Notes: generated by a model from the sequence alone, not told the origin. A DNA stretch of 64,000 nucleotides from Streptomyces flavidovirens DSM 40150 (GCF_000429085.1 NZ_AUBE01000003.1:124001-188000); one strand, 5' to 3'; numbered from the stretch's first letter, positions 8,297 through 16,626 are shown. Program-made: numbers and translations.

Positions 8297-8755
8297 CAGC
8301 ACGCTCAACTCGCGGGTGGTGAGCGGACTCCGCGCGGCCTCCAGGAATTCGCTCGCGAGGGAGTCGTCGAGGAAACGCACCCCCGAGGCCACCCGCCGTA
8401 TCCCTTCGAGCAGCCGTTCCGCCGGGGCGTCCTTGCTGACGTAACCCTGGGCATCGGCCTCGTGCGCCCGCCGCAACAGCCCCGGCTTTCCGGCGCGGGC
8501 CAGCACGAGCAGCCCGCAGCCCGGATACGCGCCGCGGGCGCCCGCTATCTCGGCGGCGGCGGCCAGGCACGGTGATCCCGGCCCTTCCGCGTCGGCCACG
8601 CACACGTCCGGCGACAACGACCGGGCGCTGCCCAGCGCTCCTCCTGACGGGCTGGCGGATATCTCGATGTCGGGCTCCCTTTCGAGCAGTGCGGCCAGTC
8701 CGGACCGCACCAGACAGACGTCGTGCACGAGAAGAACGCGGATCATGCTGGTCAC
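8138..8755 (-). CDS. ramR: Orphan LuxR-family response regulator RamR/AmfR
   Basis: Expected activator of ramC. A 205-residue NarL/FixJ-type protein: receiver domain at 1-125 with Asp12 and phospho-acceptor-position Asp55, Lys108 in YVSKDAP, and a LuxR HTH at about 140-205 (TTRELSVLSLAAEG, TVRNYMAAITRKTGARNRVDAI). The first acidic pair is His11-Asp12 rather than the usual two acids, so the phosphorylation pocket is atypical, as reported for RamR-like orphans. No kinase gene is adjacent. It is convergent with ramB and overlaps its 3' end. An alternative start at Met4 is possible. Confidence 0.92.
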   Translation of the reverse strand: MTSMIRVLLVHDVCLVRSGLAALLEREPDIEISASPSGGALGSARSLSPDVCVADAEGPGSPCLAAAAEIAGARGAYPGCGLLVLARAGKPGLLRRAHEADAQGYVSKDAPAERLLEGIRRVASGVRFLDDSLASEFLEAARSPLTTRELSVLSLAAEGADVTEIAHSLHLTNGTVRNYMAAITRKTGARNRVDAIRISQGAGWL

Positions 8756-8881
8756 TGCCTGCTCCCCCTGGGTGCCCCTGCGTAGCTGTGCATGGACATG
8801 GCACGTCGCTCATTAGTACCCGGTGCGGCGGATGTCAGGGGTGCGGAATTTAGCCAATGGGGAGCGCGGGAGGCGCATTTC

Positions 8882-8919
8882 GGGCGCACGCGCCCCCTGC
8901 TTATGGGTGCGCGTGCCCC
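8882..8919 (-). terminator. Hairpin between kstR and ramR
   Basis: Arms at 8882-8896 and 8905-8919 pair over GCACGCGC/GCGCGTGC and flanking G/C runs with a loop of about 8 bases. Both neighbours are on the minus strand, so it most likely ends kstR transcription before the ramR promoter. The rest of the 232-bp gap holds an AT-rich patch (8855-8870) and a TACTAAT-like hexamer read on the minus strand at 8812-8818, a possible ramR -10. Confidence 0.5.
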
Positions 8920-8987
8920 CCTTGCTTGTGTACGGCAAGCGCTGCGGCGGGGCGGTTGCATCGGCCGGACGGGTCAGGTCGGGCGGG

Positions 8988-9605
8988 TCAGGCCGGTCGC
9001 CCGGCCGGGCCGGTCAGGTCGATCAGCCGGCACACCGTCTCGATGTCGATCTTCACCTGGGCGATCGACGCCCGCCCCGACAGCCACGTGATCAGCGCCG
9101 AGTGCCAGGTGTGCTCGATGACCCTGACCGCCGACAACTGCTCCGGAGTCGGCGGCCCCGTCAGGTCCATCGCGTCCAGGATGATCGCCGTCGTCTGGCG
9201 GGAAACCGTGTCCACCTCGGGGCTGACGCTGCGGTCCGCGAAGGTCAGCGCCCGCACCATCGCGTCCGCCAGTTGCGGCTCCCGCTGAAGCGCCCGGAAG
9301 GCGCGCATCAGGGTCTCGGCGACCCGCTCGGCCGCGCTCTCGCCGGCCGGGGGCCGCTTGCGCAGCGTGGTGTGCATGTGCTGGAGCTGGTCCTGCATGG
9401 TGGCGACCAGCAGGTGGACCTTGGAGGGGAAGTAGCGGTACAGCGTGCCCAGCGCGACACCGGCGGCCTCGGCGACCTCGCGCATCTGCACCGCGTCGAA
9501 GCCGCCCCGGCTGGCGAGCTGAGCGCTGGCGTGCAGAATCCGGCGGCGGCGCGCCTCCTGGCGTTCCGTCAGAGGTGGCGACGAGGGCTTGACTTCCGCT
9601 GTCAT
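8988..9605 (-). CDS. kstR: TetR-family repressor, KstR type
   Basis: Predicted repressor of steroid/acyl-CoA side-chain catabolism. 205 residues with an N-terminal HTH reading FDAVQMREVAEAAGVALG then TLYRYFPSKVHLLVA; this closely matches mycobacterial KstR as I recall it (YEAVQMRAVADRADVAVGTLYRYFPSKVHLLVS). KstR ligands are CoA thioesters of steroid metabolites. The ATG at 9605 begins MTAEVKPSS; longer frames add an unconserved Pro/His-rich stretch. An exact KstR box lies 163 bp upstream and two more lie before the thiolase and MaoC genes. Whether the true inducer here is a steroid CoA ester is inference. Confidence 0.85.
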   Translation of the reverse strand: MTAEVKPSSPPLTERQEARRRRILHASAQLASRGGFDAVQMREVAEAAGVALGTLYRYFPSKVHLLVATMQDQLQHMHTTLRKRPPAGESAAERVAETLMRAFRALQREPQLADAMVRALTFADRSVSPEVDTVSRQTTAIILDAMDLTGPPTPEQLSAVRVIEHTWHSALITWLSGRASIAQVKIDIETVCRLIDLTGPAGRPA

Positions 9606-9767
9606 ACGTCCCATTCCATGGCATTTGTCCGTACGCCGGGCGTGGGGGACCGGACCCCCTGGGTGGCACAGCATGGCAGGGCACCTGCCGTGGCGCGAAT
9701 CACCTGATCCGGCGCTTACGGTTGCGCTACCTGCCGGTAGATTCAGAGCTGGTCGGACGATCGATAC

Positions 9768-9781
9768 TGAAACTTGTTCTA
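9768..9781. promoter_or_regulatory. KstR operator in the kstR/glycosyltransferase divergent region
   Basis: TGAAACTTGTTCTA matches the KstR consensus TnnAACnnGTTnnA at all seven fixed positions. It is 55 bp before the glycosyltransferase start and 163 bp before kstR, so it could control both. A TATCGAT read on the minus strand just beside it is a possible kstR -10. Confidence 0.8.
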
Positions 9782-9835
9782 GGTTAGCGCCAGCGGCTAC
9801 GCTCCGGCCAAAGAGCAGTGAGAAGGGGGCCGTGA

Positions 9836-11152
9836 GTGACCGCTGAGGCCATAGAGGCGCGCCCCCACGCGGGGGACCCCGCCCAGGGCGACCGACCGCT
9901 GCGCATCGCGCTCCTCACCTACAAGGGCAACCCCTTCTGCGGGGGCCAGGGCGTCTACATACGCCACCTCTCGCGCGAACTCGCCCGCCTCGGCCACAGC
10001 GTCGAAGTCCTCGGCTCCCAGCCCTACCCCGTACTCGACGAGGGCGTACCGCTCACCGAGCTGCCCAGCCTCGACCTGTACCGCAGCCCGGACCCCTTCC
10101 GCACTCCCCGGCGCGACGAATACCGCGACTGGATCGACGCCCTCGAAGTAGCGACGATGTGGACTGGCGGCTTTCCCGAACCGCTCACCTTCTCCCTCCG
10201 CGCCGGGCGCCACCTCGCCGCCCGCCGAGGCGAGTTCGACGTGATCCACGACAACCAGACGCTCGGCTACGGACTGCTCGGCAACCTCGGAGCCCCCCTG
10301 GTCACCACGGTCCACCACCCCATCACCGTCGACCGGCAGCTCGACCTCGACGCCGCCGAGAGCCGCCTCAAGCGGGCCTCCGTACGCCGTTGGTACGCCT
10401 TCACGCGCATGCAGAAGCGCGTCGCCGCCCGCCTGCCCTCCGTGCTGACCGTCTCCGGCTCCTCGCAGCAGGAGATCGTCGAGCACCTCGGCGTACGCCG
10501 CGACCGCATCCGCGTCGTGCACATCGGCGCGGACACCGGCCTGTGGTCGCCCGACCCGTCCGTCGCCGAGATTCCGGGCCGGATCGTGACGACGTCCAGC
10601 GCCGACGTACCGCTCAAGGGCCTCGTCCACCTCGTCGAGGCGCTCGCCAAGCTCCGCCCCGAACACCCCGGCGCGCACCTCGTCGTCGTCGGCAAGCGCG
10701 CCGAGGACGGCCCCGTCGCGCAGGCCATCGAGCGGTACGGGCTCCAGGGCGCCGTCGAGTTCGTCAAGGGCATCAGCGACCAGGAACTCGTGGACCTCGT
10801 GCGCAGCGCGCAGATCTCCTGCGTCCCCTCCCTGTACGAGGGTTTCTCGCTGCCCGCCGCCGAAGCCATGGCCACCGGCACCCCGCTCGTCGCCACCACC
10901 GGCGGCGCGATCCCCGAGGTCGCGGGGCCGGACGGCGAGACGTGCCTGGCCGTTCCCCCCGGCGACGCGGGCGCACTGGCCGCCGCGCTCGGCCGCCTCC
11001 TCGGCGACCCCGAGCTGCGCCGGCGCCTCGGCACGGCGGGCCGCGACCGGGTGCTGGAGCGGTTCACCTGGGCCAAGGCCGCCCAGGGCACCGCGGAGCT
11101 CTACCGCGAACGGATCGCCGCGCACAGCGCGGTGCGCGGGGGAGCCCGGTGA
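9836..11152 (+). CDS. GT4-family glycosyltransferase
   Basis: 438 residues, GT-B fold. The N-terminal half shows GGQGVYIRHLSRELARLGH, the acceptor-side glycine-rich loop; the C-terminal half has SSADVPLKGL and SLYEGFSLPAAEAMATGTPLVAT, the EX7E-type donor site of GT4 retaining transferases. GTG start with GAAGGGGG upstream. It is the first of three genes (transferase, methyltransferase, toroid protein) arranged head to tail behind a KstR box. The acceptor is unknown; a steroid or polyisoprenoid-linked lipid is a guess from the operon. An alternative would be a general mannosyl- or glucosyltransferase. Confidence 0.88.
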   Translation: MTAEAIEARPHAGDPAQGDRPLRIALLTYKGNPFCGGQGVYIRHLSRELARLGHSVEVLGSQPYPVLDEGVPLTELPSLDLYRSPDPFRTPRRDEYRDWIDALEVATMWTGGFPEPLTFSLRAGRHLAARRGEFDVIHDNQTLGYGLLGNLGAPLVTTVHHPITVDRQLDLDAAESRLKRASVRRWYAFTRMQKRVAARLPSVLTVSGSSQQEIVEHLGVRRDRIRVVHIGADTGLWSPDPSVAEIPGRIVTTSSADVPLKGLVHLVEALAKLRPEHPGAHLVVVGKRAEDGPVAQAIERYGLQGAVEFVKGISDQELVDLVRSAQISCVPSLYEGFSLPAAEAMATGTPLVATTGGAIPEVAGPDGETCLAVPPGDAGALAAALGRLLGDPELRRRLGTAGRDRVLERFTWAKAAQGTAELYRERIAAHSAVRGGAR

Positions 11153-11281
11153 GACCTCGTTGACGCGGGCTCCGCAGCCGACGCGGACCCCGCACACCCC
11201 CCGCCGTCACGCGGCCCCAGCCACGCGCCCCCGATGGACTGGCGTCGCCGTAACCCACCTCCACCCGGAAGGGCAGACCCC

Positions 11282-12037
11282 GTGCTGACCGTGGACTTCT
11301 CCCGCTTCCCGCTCGCCCCGGGCGATCGCGTACTCGACCTGGGCTGCGGTGCGGGCCGGCACGCTTTCGAGTGCTACCGGCGCGGCGCCCAGGTGGTGGC
11401 CCTCGACCAGAACGGCGAGGAGATCCGCGAGGTCGCCAAGTGGTTCGCCGCCATGAAGGAGGCCGGTGAGGCCCCGGCGGGCGCCACCGCCACCGCCATG
11501 GAGGGCGACGCGCTCAACCTCCCCTTCCCCGACGCCTCCTTCGACGTCGTGATCATCTCCGAGGTCATGGAGCACATCCCCGACGACAAGGGGGTGCTGG
11601 CCGAGATGGTGCGCGTACTGAAGCCGGGCGGGCGCATCGCGGTCACCGTGCCGCGCTACGGGCCGGAGAAGATCTGCTGGGCGCTGAGCGACGCGTACCA
11701 CGAGGTGGAGGGCGGGCACATCCGCATCTACAAGGCCGACGAACTGCTCGGCAAGATGCGCGAAGCGGGCCTGCGGCCGTACGGCACGCACCACGCGCAC
11801 GCGCTGCACTCGCCGTACTGGTGGCTGAAGTGCGCTTTCGGCGTCGACAACGACAAGGCGCTGCCGGTGCGCGCGTACCACAAGCTGCTGGTCTGGGACA
11901 TCATGAAGAAGCCGCTGGCCACGCGCATCGCCGAGCAGGCGCTGAACCCTCTGGTGGGCAAGAGCTTCGTGGCGTACGCGACCAAGCCCCACCTGCCGGT
12001 GACGTCGGCCACGTCGGTCGCGGCGGACGCCAAGTGA
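11282..12037 (+). CDS. Class I SAM-dependent methyltransferase
   Basis: 251 residues. SAM site VLDLGCGAGRHAFE near the N-terminus, acidic Asp of motif II in VVALDQNG, and motif IV/post-I FDVVIISEVMEHIPDDKGVLAEMVRVLKPGG, a standard Methyltransf_11-type fold. GTG at 11282 is preferred because GGAAGGG lies about 9 bases upstream; a longer in-frame ATG at 11234 adds a proline-rich, unconserved leader. Its stop overlaps the next gene's GTG (GTGA). The target is probably the product of the upstream glycosyltransferase or the substrate of the downstream toroid protein. Confidence 0.88.
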   Translation: MLTVDFSRFPLAPGDRVLDLGCGAGRHAFECYRRGAQVVALDQNGEEIREVAKWFAAMKEAGEAPAGATATAMEGDALNLPFPDASFDVVIISEVMEHIPDDKGVLAEMVRVLKPGGRIAVTVPRYGPEKICWALSDAYHEVEGGHIRIYKADELLGKMREAGLRPYGTHHAHALHSPYWWLKCAFGVDNDKALPVRAYHKLLVWDIMKKPLATRIAEQALNPLVGKSFVAYATKPHLPVTSATSVAADAK

Positions 12038-13104
12038 CGATTCCCGAGCGTACGGAACACCTCGTCCTGCCCGGTGTCCTCACCGCCGGTGAGGCCGCCG
12101 AGACCGTGGCGGGCATCCTCGCCGTACAGCGCGAGGACGGTGCCATCCCCTGGTTCCGTGGCCACCACCTCGACCCGTGGGACCACACCGAGGCCGCCAT
12201 GGCGCTCGACGCGGCCGGCGAGCACGCCGCCGCCGAGCGCGCCTACGCGTGGCTGGCCAGGCACCAGAACACGGACGGCTCCTGGTACGCGGCGTACGAC
12301 GACGGAGACGCCCAGCGGGTCACCGACCGGGGCCGCGAGACGAACTTCTGCGCGTACATCGCCGTCGGGGTCTGGCACCACTACCTCGCCACCGGCGACG
12401 ACGCGTTCATCGACCGCATGTGGCCGACCGTCTACGCGGCGGTCGAGTTCGTCCTCGGGCTCCAGCAGCCGGGCGGCCAGATCGGCTGGAAGCGCGAGGA
12501 GGACGGCACTCCCGTCAACGACGCGCTGCTGACCGGCAGTTCCTCCATCCACCAGGCACTGCGCTGTGCGCTCGCCATCGCCGAGCAGCGTGAGGAACCG
12601 CAGCCCGACTGGGAGCTGGCGGTCGGCGCGCTGCGGCACGCCATCCAGTCCCACCCGGAGCGGTTCCTCGACAAGAGCCGCTACTCGATGGACTGGTACT
12701 ACCCGATCCTCGCCGGCGCGATCACGGGCCCCGAGGCCAAGGCCCGCATCGAGGCCGACTGGGACCGCTTCGTCGTCCCCGGCCAAGGCGTGCGCTGCAT
12801 ACTCCCGAACCCCTGGGTGACCGGCGGCGAAAGCTGCGAACTGGCCCTCGCGCTGTGGGTGATGGGGGAGTCGGACCGGGCCCTGGAGATCCTCCAGTCG
12901 ATCCAGCACCTGCGGGCGCCGGACGGCATGTACTGGACGGGGTACGTCTTCGAGGGCAACCGGGCCATATGGCCCGAGGAGCTCACCACCTGGACGGCGG
13001 GTTCCCTGCTGCTGGCGGTGGCCGCCCTTGGAGGCGACGAGGCGACCACCGCGGTCTTCAGCGGCGAACGGCTGCCGCTGGGCCTGGACCCGGACTGCTG
13101 CTGA
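12034..13104 (+). CDS. Prenyltransferase/squalene-cyclase-like alpha-alpha toroid protein
   Basis: 356 residues starting at GTG 12034, which overlaps the methyltransferase stop by 4 bp. Repeated QxxDGxxxWF/Y-type helices (VQREDGAIPWFRGHHLDPWDH, HQNTDGSWY, LQQPGGQIGW) give an alpha-alpha barrel related to the prenyltransferase and squalene oxidase repeat superfamily. The DxDD motif of true squalene-hopene cyclases is absent, so a cyclase role is not supported. It could be a lipid-binding or glycoside-processing toroid. Coupling to glycosyl- and methyltransferase genes under a KstR box suggests one small pathway acting on an isoprenoid or steroid-like lipid. Confidence 0.75.
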   Translation: MTIPERTEHLVLPGVLTAGEAAETVAGILAVQREDGAIPWFRGHHLDPWDHTEAAMALDAAGEHAAAERAYAWLARHQNTDGSWYAAYDDGDAQRVTDRGRETNFCAYIAVGVWHHYLATGDDAFIDRMWPTVYAAVEFVLGLQQPGGQIGWKREEDGTPVNDALLTGSSSIHQALRCALAIAEQREEPQPDWELAVGALRHAIQSHPERFLDKSRYSMDWYYPILAGAITGPEAKARIEADWDRFVVPGQGVRCILPNPWVTGGESCELALALWVMGESDRALEILQSIQHLRAPDGMYWTGYVFEGNRAIWPEELTTWTAGSLLLAVAALGGDEATTAVFSGERLPLGLDPDCC

Positions 13105-13119
13105 CCGCGTCTCAGGACC

Positions 13120-13413
13120 TCAGTGGCGACGGACGACGTTGGCCAGGGCGTGCCCGGCGAAGAGGTACACGATCGCCGCGAGACCGTACCCGGCGACAAC
13201 ACGTGCCCAGGCCTCGTCGAAGGTGAACAGGTCGTGTGACCAGCCGGCCAGCCACCGGGCGGCGTCCTGGACGAAGTTCACCAGGTCGTTCGCGCGGTTG
13301 GCGTCCAGCAGGTACATCAGGATCCACAGGCCGAGGATGACGGCCATGATGTCGGCGACGACGATGATGACGGTCGCCGCCTGGTTGCTTCCACTGCGAT
13401 GACGTGGGGACAT
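13120..13413 (-). CDS. Small membrane protein, unknown function
   Basis: 97 residues with two predicted helices: about 13-37 (ATVIIVVADIMAVILGLWIL) and 72-90 (VVAGYGLAAIVYLFAGHALA), joined by a loop containing LVNFVQDAARWLAGWSHDLF. The ends are basic. It resembles small hypothetical membrane proteins common in Streptomyces, but I cannot name a family. It is convergent with the toroid gene (15-bp gap) and lies downstream of vapC on the same strand, 90 bp away, so it may be read from its own promoter. Confidence 0.65.
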   Translation of the reverse strand: MSPRHRSGSNQAATVIIVVADIMAVILGLWILMYLLDANRANDLVNFVQDAARWLAGWSHDLFTFDEAWARVVAGYGLAAIVYLFAGHALANVVRRH

Positions 13414-13503
13414 GTCGAACGTGTTGCCGTTTTACGCCGGACGAAACCGGGCGGCACCGGTCCAGGCTTCACTGCCATCGGCCGCTGGGCTCGCCTTCGA
13501 CGC

Positions 13504-13956
13504 CTACAAATCGTCCGGCAGGAGTCGGAAGGCATCGTGCGGGGACAGGGGGCGAATGGTGCGGAAGTCCTTCCGGTCCAGGGTGAGAACAGCGTCCGTC
13601 GCGTATTCGCGCGCCAGCACGGTGATGACGGCGTCGGTGAGGTCCAGGTCGAGATCGCGGTACCGCCGCTGGGTCAGGCGGGCGTCGGACAGTACATCGG
13701 CGCCCGTCTCGCCGATCGCGTAGCGGCCCGAGCGGGCGTGGGTCAGGAGCTGGTCGATTACGGCGCCTGCGGCTTGCTGCCCGAAGCGTCTGCTCACCAG
13801 GTGGTCGAGTTCGGCGAAGACGAGCGGCGCGATGACGACGAGCCCGGCGGCGTCCATGACCTCACGGGCCTGCTTGTGATCGCGGCAGCTCCGGTCGATG
13901 GACGCGATGATGCCTGAGGTGTCCGCGATGACGATCACGGGTGCCTCTCGTCCCAT
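13504..13956 (-). CDS. vapC: PIN-domain ribonuclease toxin, VapC type
   Basis: 150 residues. PIN acidic residues are visible: Asp in VIADTSGIIASID, Glu in FAELDHLV, Asp in DLDLTDAVITVLA and Asp in AVLTLDRKDF, the Mg-binding quartet of VapC toxins that cleave RNA. Its ATG lies inside the end of the upstream antitoxin gene (22-bp overlap), the normal antitoxin-first order. RNA target unknown. Short stable operons like this are often horizontally acquired. Confidence 0.9.
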   Translation of the reverse strand: MGREAPVIVIADTSGIIASIDRSCRDHKQAREVMDAAGLVVIAPLVFAELDHLVSRRFGQQAAGAVIDQLLTHARSGRYAIGETGADVLSDARLTQRRYRDLDLDLTDAVITVLAREYATDAVLTLDRKDFRTIRPLSPHDAFRLLPDDL

Positions 13957-14195
13957 GAGCCGAAGCTGCTGTCGGTGTCTCGCAGGAGACTGTCGGAATT
14001 CTCGGCGAAGGTGGGGTCACCGCTGTCGAAGACGGGCAGCCCAGCGGGCTCGTCCCAGGTGCGGTTCTGGGCGATGGCAAGCCGCACGCCCTCGCGGATC
14101 AGCTCGGCCTCGCTTATCCCCTTCCGCGACGCGGTGTCCTTGAGCGCGCGAAGGTCCTGGTCCTCGAGATACACGGTCGTTCGCTTCAGGCTCAT
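13935..14195 (-). CDS. vapB: Ribbon-helix-helix antitoxin, VapB type
   Basis: 86 residues. The N-terminal MSLKRTTVYLEDQDLRALK is a ribbon-helix-helix strand plus helix and GISEAELIREGVRLAI the second helix; the acidic C-terminal tail would wrap the VapC active site. The start codon is embedded in CATACGCGTATG, and an inverted repeat CGTATGG-N8-CCATACG covers 14199-14220, a likely autorepression site. Only 27 bp separate it from the end of the upstream F420 oxidoreductase gene, so read-through is possible. Confidence 0.88.
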   Translation of the reverse strand: MSLKRTTVYLEDQDLRALKDTASRKGISEAELIREGVRLAIAQNRTWDEPAGLPVFDSGDPTFAENSDSLLRDTDSSFGSWDERHP

Positions 14196-14198
14196 ACG

Positions 14199-14220
14199 CG
14201 TATGGTACCGCAGCCATACG
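14199..14220. promoter_or_regulatory. Inverted repeat at the vapB start, probable VapBC autoregulatory site
   Basis: CGTATGG at 14199-14205 and CCATACG at 14214-14220 are perfect 7-bp arms with an 8-bp spacer, immediately upstream of the vapB ATG. Toxin-antitoxin complexes bind such sites over their own promoter. Confidence 0.5.
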
Positions 14221-14222
14221 TT

Positions 14223-15233
14223 TCAGCAGTTCAGGTCCGCCAGTACGCGCAAGGTATGCGGGTCCGGGGCCGTTATCAGCAGGTCCGTGACCGGGCCCTT
14301 GCGCCAGAGGTCCAGGCGTTCCGCGATGCGCTCGCGCGGGCCGATGAGGGAGATCTCGTCGGCGAACGCGTCGGGGACCGCCCGTACCGCCTCCTCCTTG
14401 CGGCCCGCCAGGAACAGCTCCTGGATGCGGTGGGCCTCCGCCTCGAAACCCATGCGCGCCATCAGGCCGGCGTGGAAGTTGCGGGCCGCGTGGCCCATGC
14501 CGCCGATGTAGAAGCCCAGCATCGCCTTGACCGGCAGCAGGCCCTCCGCCACGTCGTCACAGACCTGCGCCCGCGCCATCGGCGCGACCATGAAGCCGGC
14601 GGGGAGCGCGGCCAGCGACGCCGCGTACACGTCGGTGCGCATCGGAGACCAGTAGAGCGGGAGCCAACCGTCGGCTATACGGGTCGTCTGCTCGATGTTC
14701 TTGGGGCCCTCCGCGCCGAGGAGGAGGGGGAGGTCGGCCCGGAGCGGATGCGTGATGGGCTTGAGCGGCTTGCCGATGCCGACGGCGTCCGCGCCCCGGT
14801 ACGGGAGCGGGTGGAACCGCCCGTCCACCTCGACCGGCGCCTCCCGCCGCAGCACTTGGCGGATTACGTCGACGTACTCACGCGTCGCGGTCAGCGGACT
14901 CGCGGGGAACGGCCGCCCGTACCAGCCCTCGACGACCTGCGGACCCGAAAGCCCGAGCCCGAGCATCATCCGGCCACCGGAGAGGTGGTCGAGGGTCAGC
15001 GCGTGCATGGCCGTGGCGGTGGGCGTGCGGGCGGCCATCTGGGCGACGGCGGTACCGAGTCTGATGCGGGAGGTGTGCGCCGCGATCCAGGTGAGCGGCG
15101 TGAAGGCGTCGGAGCCCCACGCCTCGGCGGTCCACACGGAGTCGTAGCCCAGGCGCTCGGCCTGGCGGGCCAGAGCGAGATGGCCGGGGTCGGGGCCGCG
15201 GCCCCAGTAGCCGAGAGCGAGTCCGAGGCGCAT
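14223..15233 (-). CDS. LLM-class (luciferase-like) F420-dependent oxidoreductase
   Basis: 336 residues of the bacterial luciferase fold. The N-terminus MRLGLALGYWG and ERLGYDSVWTAEAWGSDAFTPLTWIAA are typical of F420-binding members, as is LDHLSGGRMMLGLGLSGPQVVEGWYG. It probably uses reduced F420; the F420-NADP reductase at 57112 shows the cofactor is made in this organism. Substrate unknown; homologues occur in steroid and terpenoid catabolic loci. A perfect CTGACG-N3-CGTCAG palindrome lies 34 bp upstream and recurs before the MaoC operon, suggesting shared control. Confidence 0.87.
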   Translation of the reverse strand: MRLGLALGYWGRGPDPGHLALARQAERLGYDSVWTAEAWGSDAFTPLTWIAAHTSRIRLGTAVAQMAARTPTATAMHALTLDHLSGGRMMLGLGLSGPQVVEGWYGRPFPASPLTATREYVDVIRQVLRREAPVEVDGRFHPLPYRGADAVGIGKPLKPITHPLRADLPLLLGAEGPKNIEQTTRIADGWLPLYWSPMRTDVYAASLAALPAGFMVAPMARAQVCDDVAEGLLPVKAMLGFYIGGMGHAARNFHAGLMARMGFEAEAHRIQELFLAGRKEEAVRAVPDAFADEISLIGPRERIAERLDLWRKGPVTDLLITAPDPHTLRVLADLNC

Positions 15234-15266
15234 CTCTGTTTCCTTCCGGGCGAGGACGGCCCAATA

Positions 15267-15283
15267 CCTGACGGCTCGTCAGG
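15267..15283. promoter_or_regulatory. Perfect palindrome upstream of the F420 oxidoreductase
   Basis: CCTGACG-GCT-CGTCAGG, 7-bp arms, 34 bp before the start codon of the minus-strand gene. The core CTGACG-N3-CGTCAG is repeated at 25705-25719. Size and symmetry fit a TetR-family operator. Confidence 0.6.
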
Positions 15284-15371
15284 CGGGGTGTGCGGGGCGA
15301 CTGTACGACAACGGTCCCCCGCCCGGAAGGCGCGCCGCCCGAAGGCTCGGCGGCGCGGTGTCGCGGGTGTG

Positions 15372-15407
15372 GCCATGGCCCCGGCCGGGTTCGGCCGGGG
15401 CCATGGC
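15372..15407 (-). terminator. Strong hairpin after the P450 gene
   Basis: A perfect 15-bp stem (15372-15386 with 15393-15407) and a 6-base loop, 32 bp past the P450 stop. It is a plausible rho-independent end for the CDPS-P450 operon, without a long U run as is common in Streptomyces. Confidence 0.7.
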
Positions 15408-15438
15408 TGCGGCGGGCGCCGTCCGGCGCCGGCGATCA

Positions 15439-16626
15439 CTACCAGGCGATGGGCAGGCGCTCGGGGATGCGCTTCATGAACCGGGTCCGCCACACGAGTT
15501 GCTCGACCGGGACGGCGAGCCGCAGGCCGGGCATCCTCTCCAGGAGTACCTCGATCGCGATCTCGGCGTGCTTCTTGCCGAGGGCGGTGGCGGGGCAGTA
15601 GTGCGCGCCACCGCCGAAGGAGAGGTGCGCGCCGGCGTTGGCCCGGTCGATGTCGACGGTGTGCGGGTCGGGGAACATGGCCGGGTCGGTGTTGGCGGCC
15701 TCCACCAGGACGAGCACGAGCTCACCCTTCTTCACCTCGACGTCGCCGAGGCGGACGTCTTCCAGGGCCAGGCGCGGCAGGCCGTCCGCGATGGACAGGT
15801 TGACGCGGAGCAGCTCGTCCACGGCGGCGGGGATCTTCTCGGGCGCCTTGCGCAACTGTTCCCACACGTCGGGGTGCTGGATCAGGGAGAAGATCGCCAT
15901 GGTCAGGAAGCCCATGGTGGAGATGACCCCGGCGCCGAACATGGTGACCCCGACAGTGGCGAGCATCTCGTCCGTCAGATGGTCGTAGTCGGGATTGCCG
16001 CGCAGGGCGGCGAGCTCGGCCATGAGACCGGTGGTGGCCGGGTCGTCGAGGCGGTCGACCATGTAGGCGATGTCACGGTCCCAGTTCAGGCGGGCGCCTG
16101 TGATGGGGCAGGCCGAGTTCATGAACGCGATGTCGAGGCTGGCGGCGAGGCGCGGTGCGTCGGCCTGCGGGATGCCGAGGATGCGGCAGTGGAGGTGCTC
16201 GGCGTAGGGATTGGTGAACCGGCCGCGCAGATCGACCGGCGGGCCGTAGTCGAGGATGTCGTCGACCAGGGTGGCGGCGTGGGCCCGCATCCAGTCGGTG
16301 AGTCCGTCCGTCTTGGGGTTGATCGCCTTGAGGACAGCCTTGCGCAGCCCGGCCCCGGTGATGTTGCCCATGTTGTTGACCACCTCGGGCGGGATGGTCA
16401 GCGCGTACTGCCGGGGCACGCCGGGTGCGGAGGTGTCCTTGAGACTGAACCGGGGATCTTCGAGCACCTGCTTGCACAGGGCGTACGAGGACACGAGCCA
16501 GGCCGGGTCACCGGCGATCGTGCGGACTCGCTTGACCGGCTCGGCGCGCAAGGCCTCGATCTCGGGCGGGAGCTGGTCGCCGCGAGGGGAGAACGGGAAG
16601 TCGAGGAGCGTGTCAGTGCTGGTCAT
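15439..16626 (-). CDS. Cytochrome P450, CYP121-like (putative mycocyclosin synthase)
   Basis: 395 residues against 396 for mycobacterial CYP121. Long stretches match CYP121 as I recall it: LVSSYALC near 44, [11 protein letters not shown] at 79-89, NWDRDI at 181, I-helix GAGVIST at 231-237, GELVLVL at 301, QLVWRTRF at 376 and RIPERLP near the end. Heme ligand Cys344 lies in [10 protein letters not shown]; Pro follows the Cys as in CYP121. Where I remember Gln385-Arg386 in CYP121, this protein has Met384-Lys385, next to the substrate. CYP121 couples the two tyrosine rings of cyclo(Tyr-Tyr). The start overlaps the cyclodipeptide synthase stop by 14 bp, so they are co-translated. Confidence 0.92.
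   Translation of the reverse strand: MTSTDTLLDFPFSPRGDQLPPEIEALRAEPVKRVRTIAGDPAWLVSSYALCKQVLEDPRFSLKDTSAPGVPRQYALTIPPEVVNNMGNITGAGLRKAVLKAINPKTDGLTDWMRAHAATLVDDILDYGPPVDLRGRFTNPYAEHLHCRILGIPQADAPRLAASLDIAFMNSACPITGARLNWDRDIAYMVDRLDDPATTGLMAELAALRGNPDYDHLTDEMLATVGVTMFGAGVISTMGFLTMAIFSLIQHPDVWEQLRKAPEKIPAAVDELLRVNLSIADGLPRLALEDVRLGDVEVKKGELVLVLVEAANTDPAMFPDPHTVDIDRANAGAHLSFGGGAHYCPATALGKKHAEIAIEVLLERMPGLRLAVPVEQLVWRTRFMKRIPERLPIAW

Noticed and set aside
8138..8755. TTA (bldA-dependent) codon in ramR
   Set aside because: The apparent TTA near 8442 is out of frame; it spans a GGT TAC codon pair.
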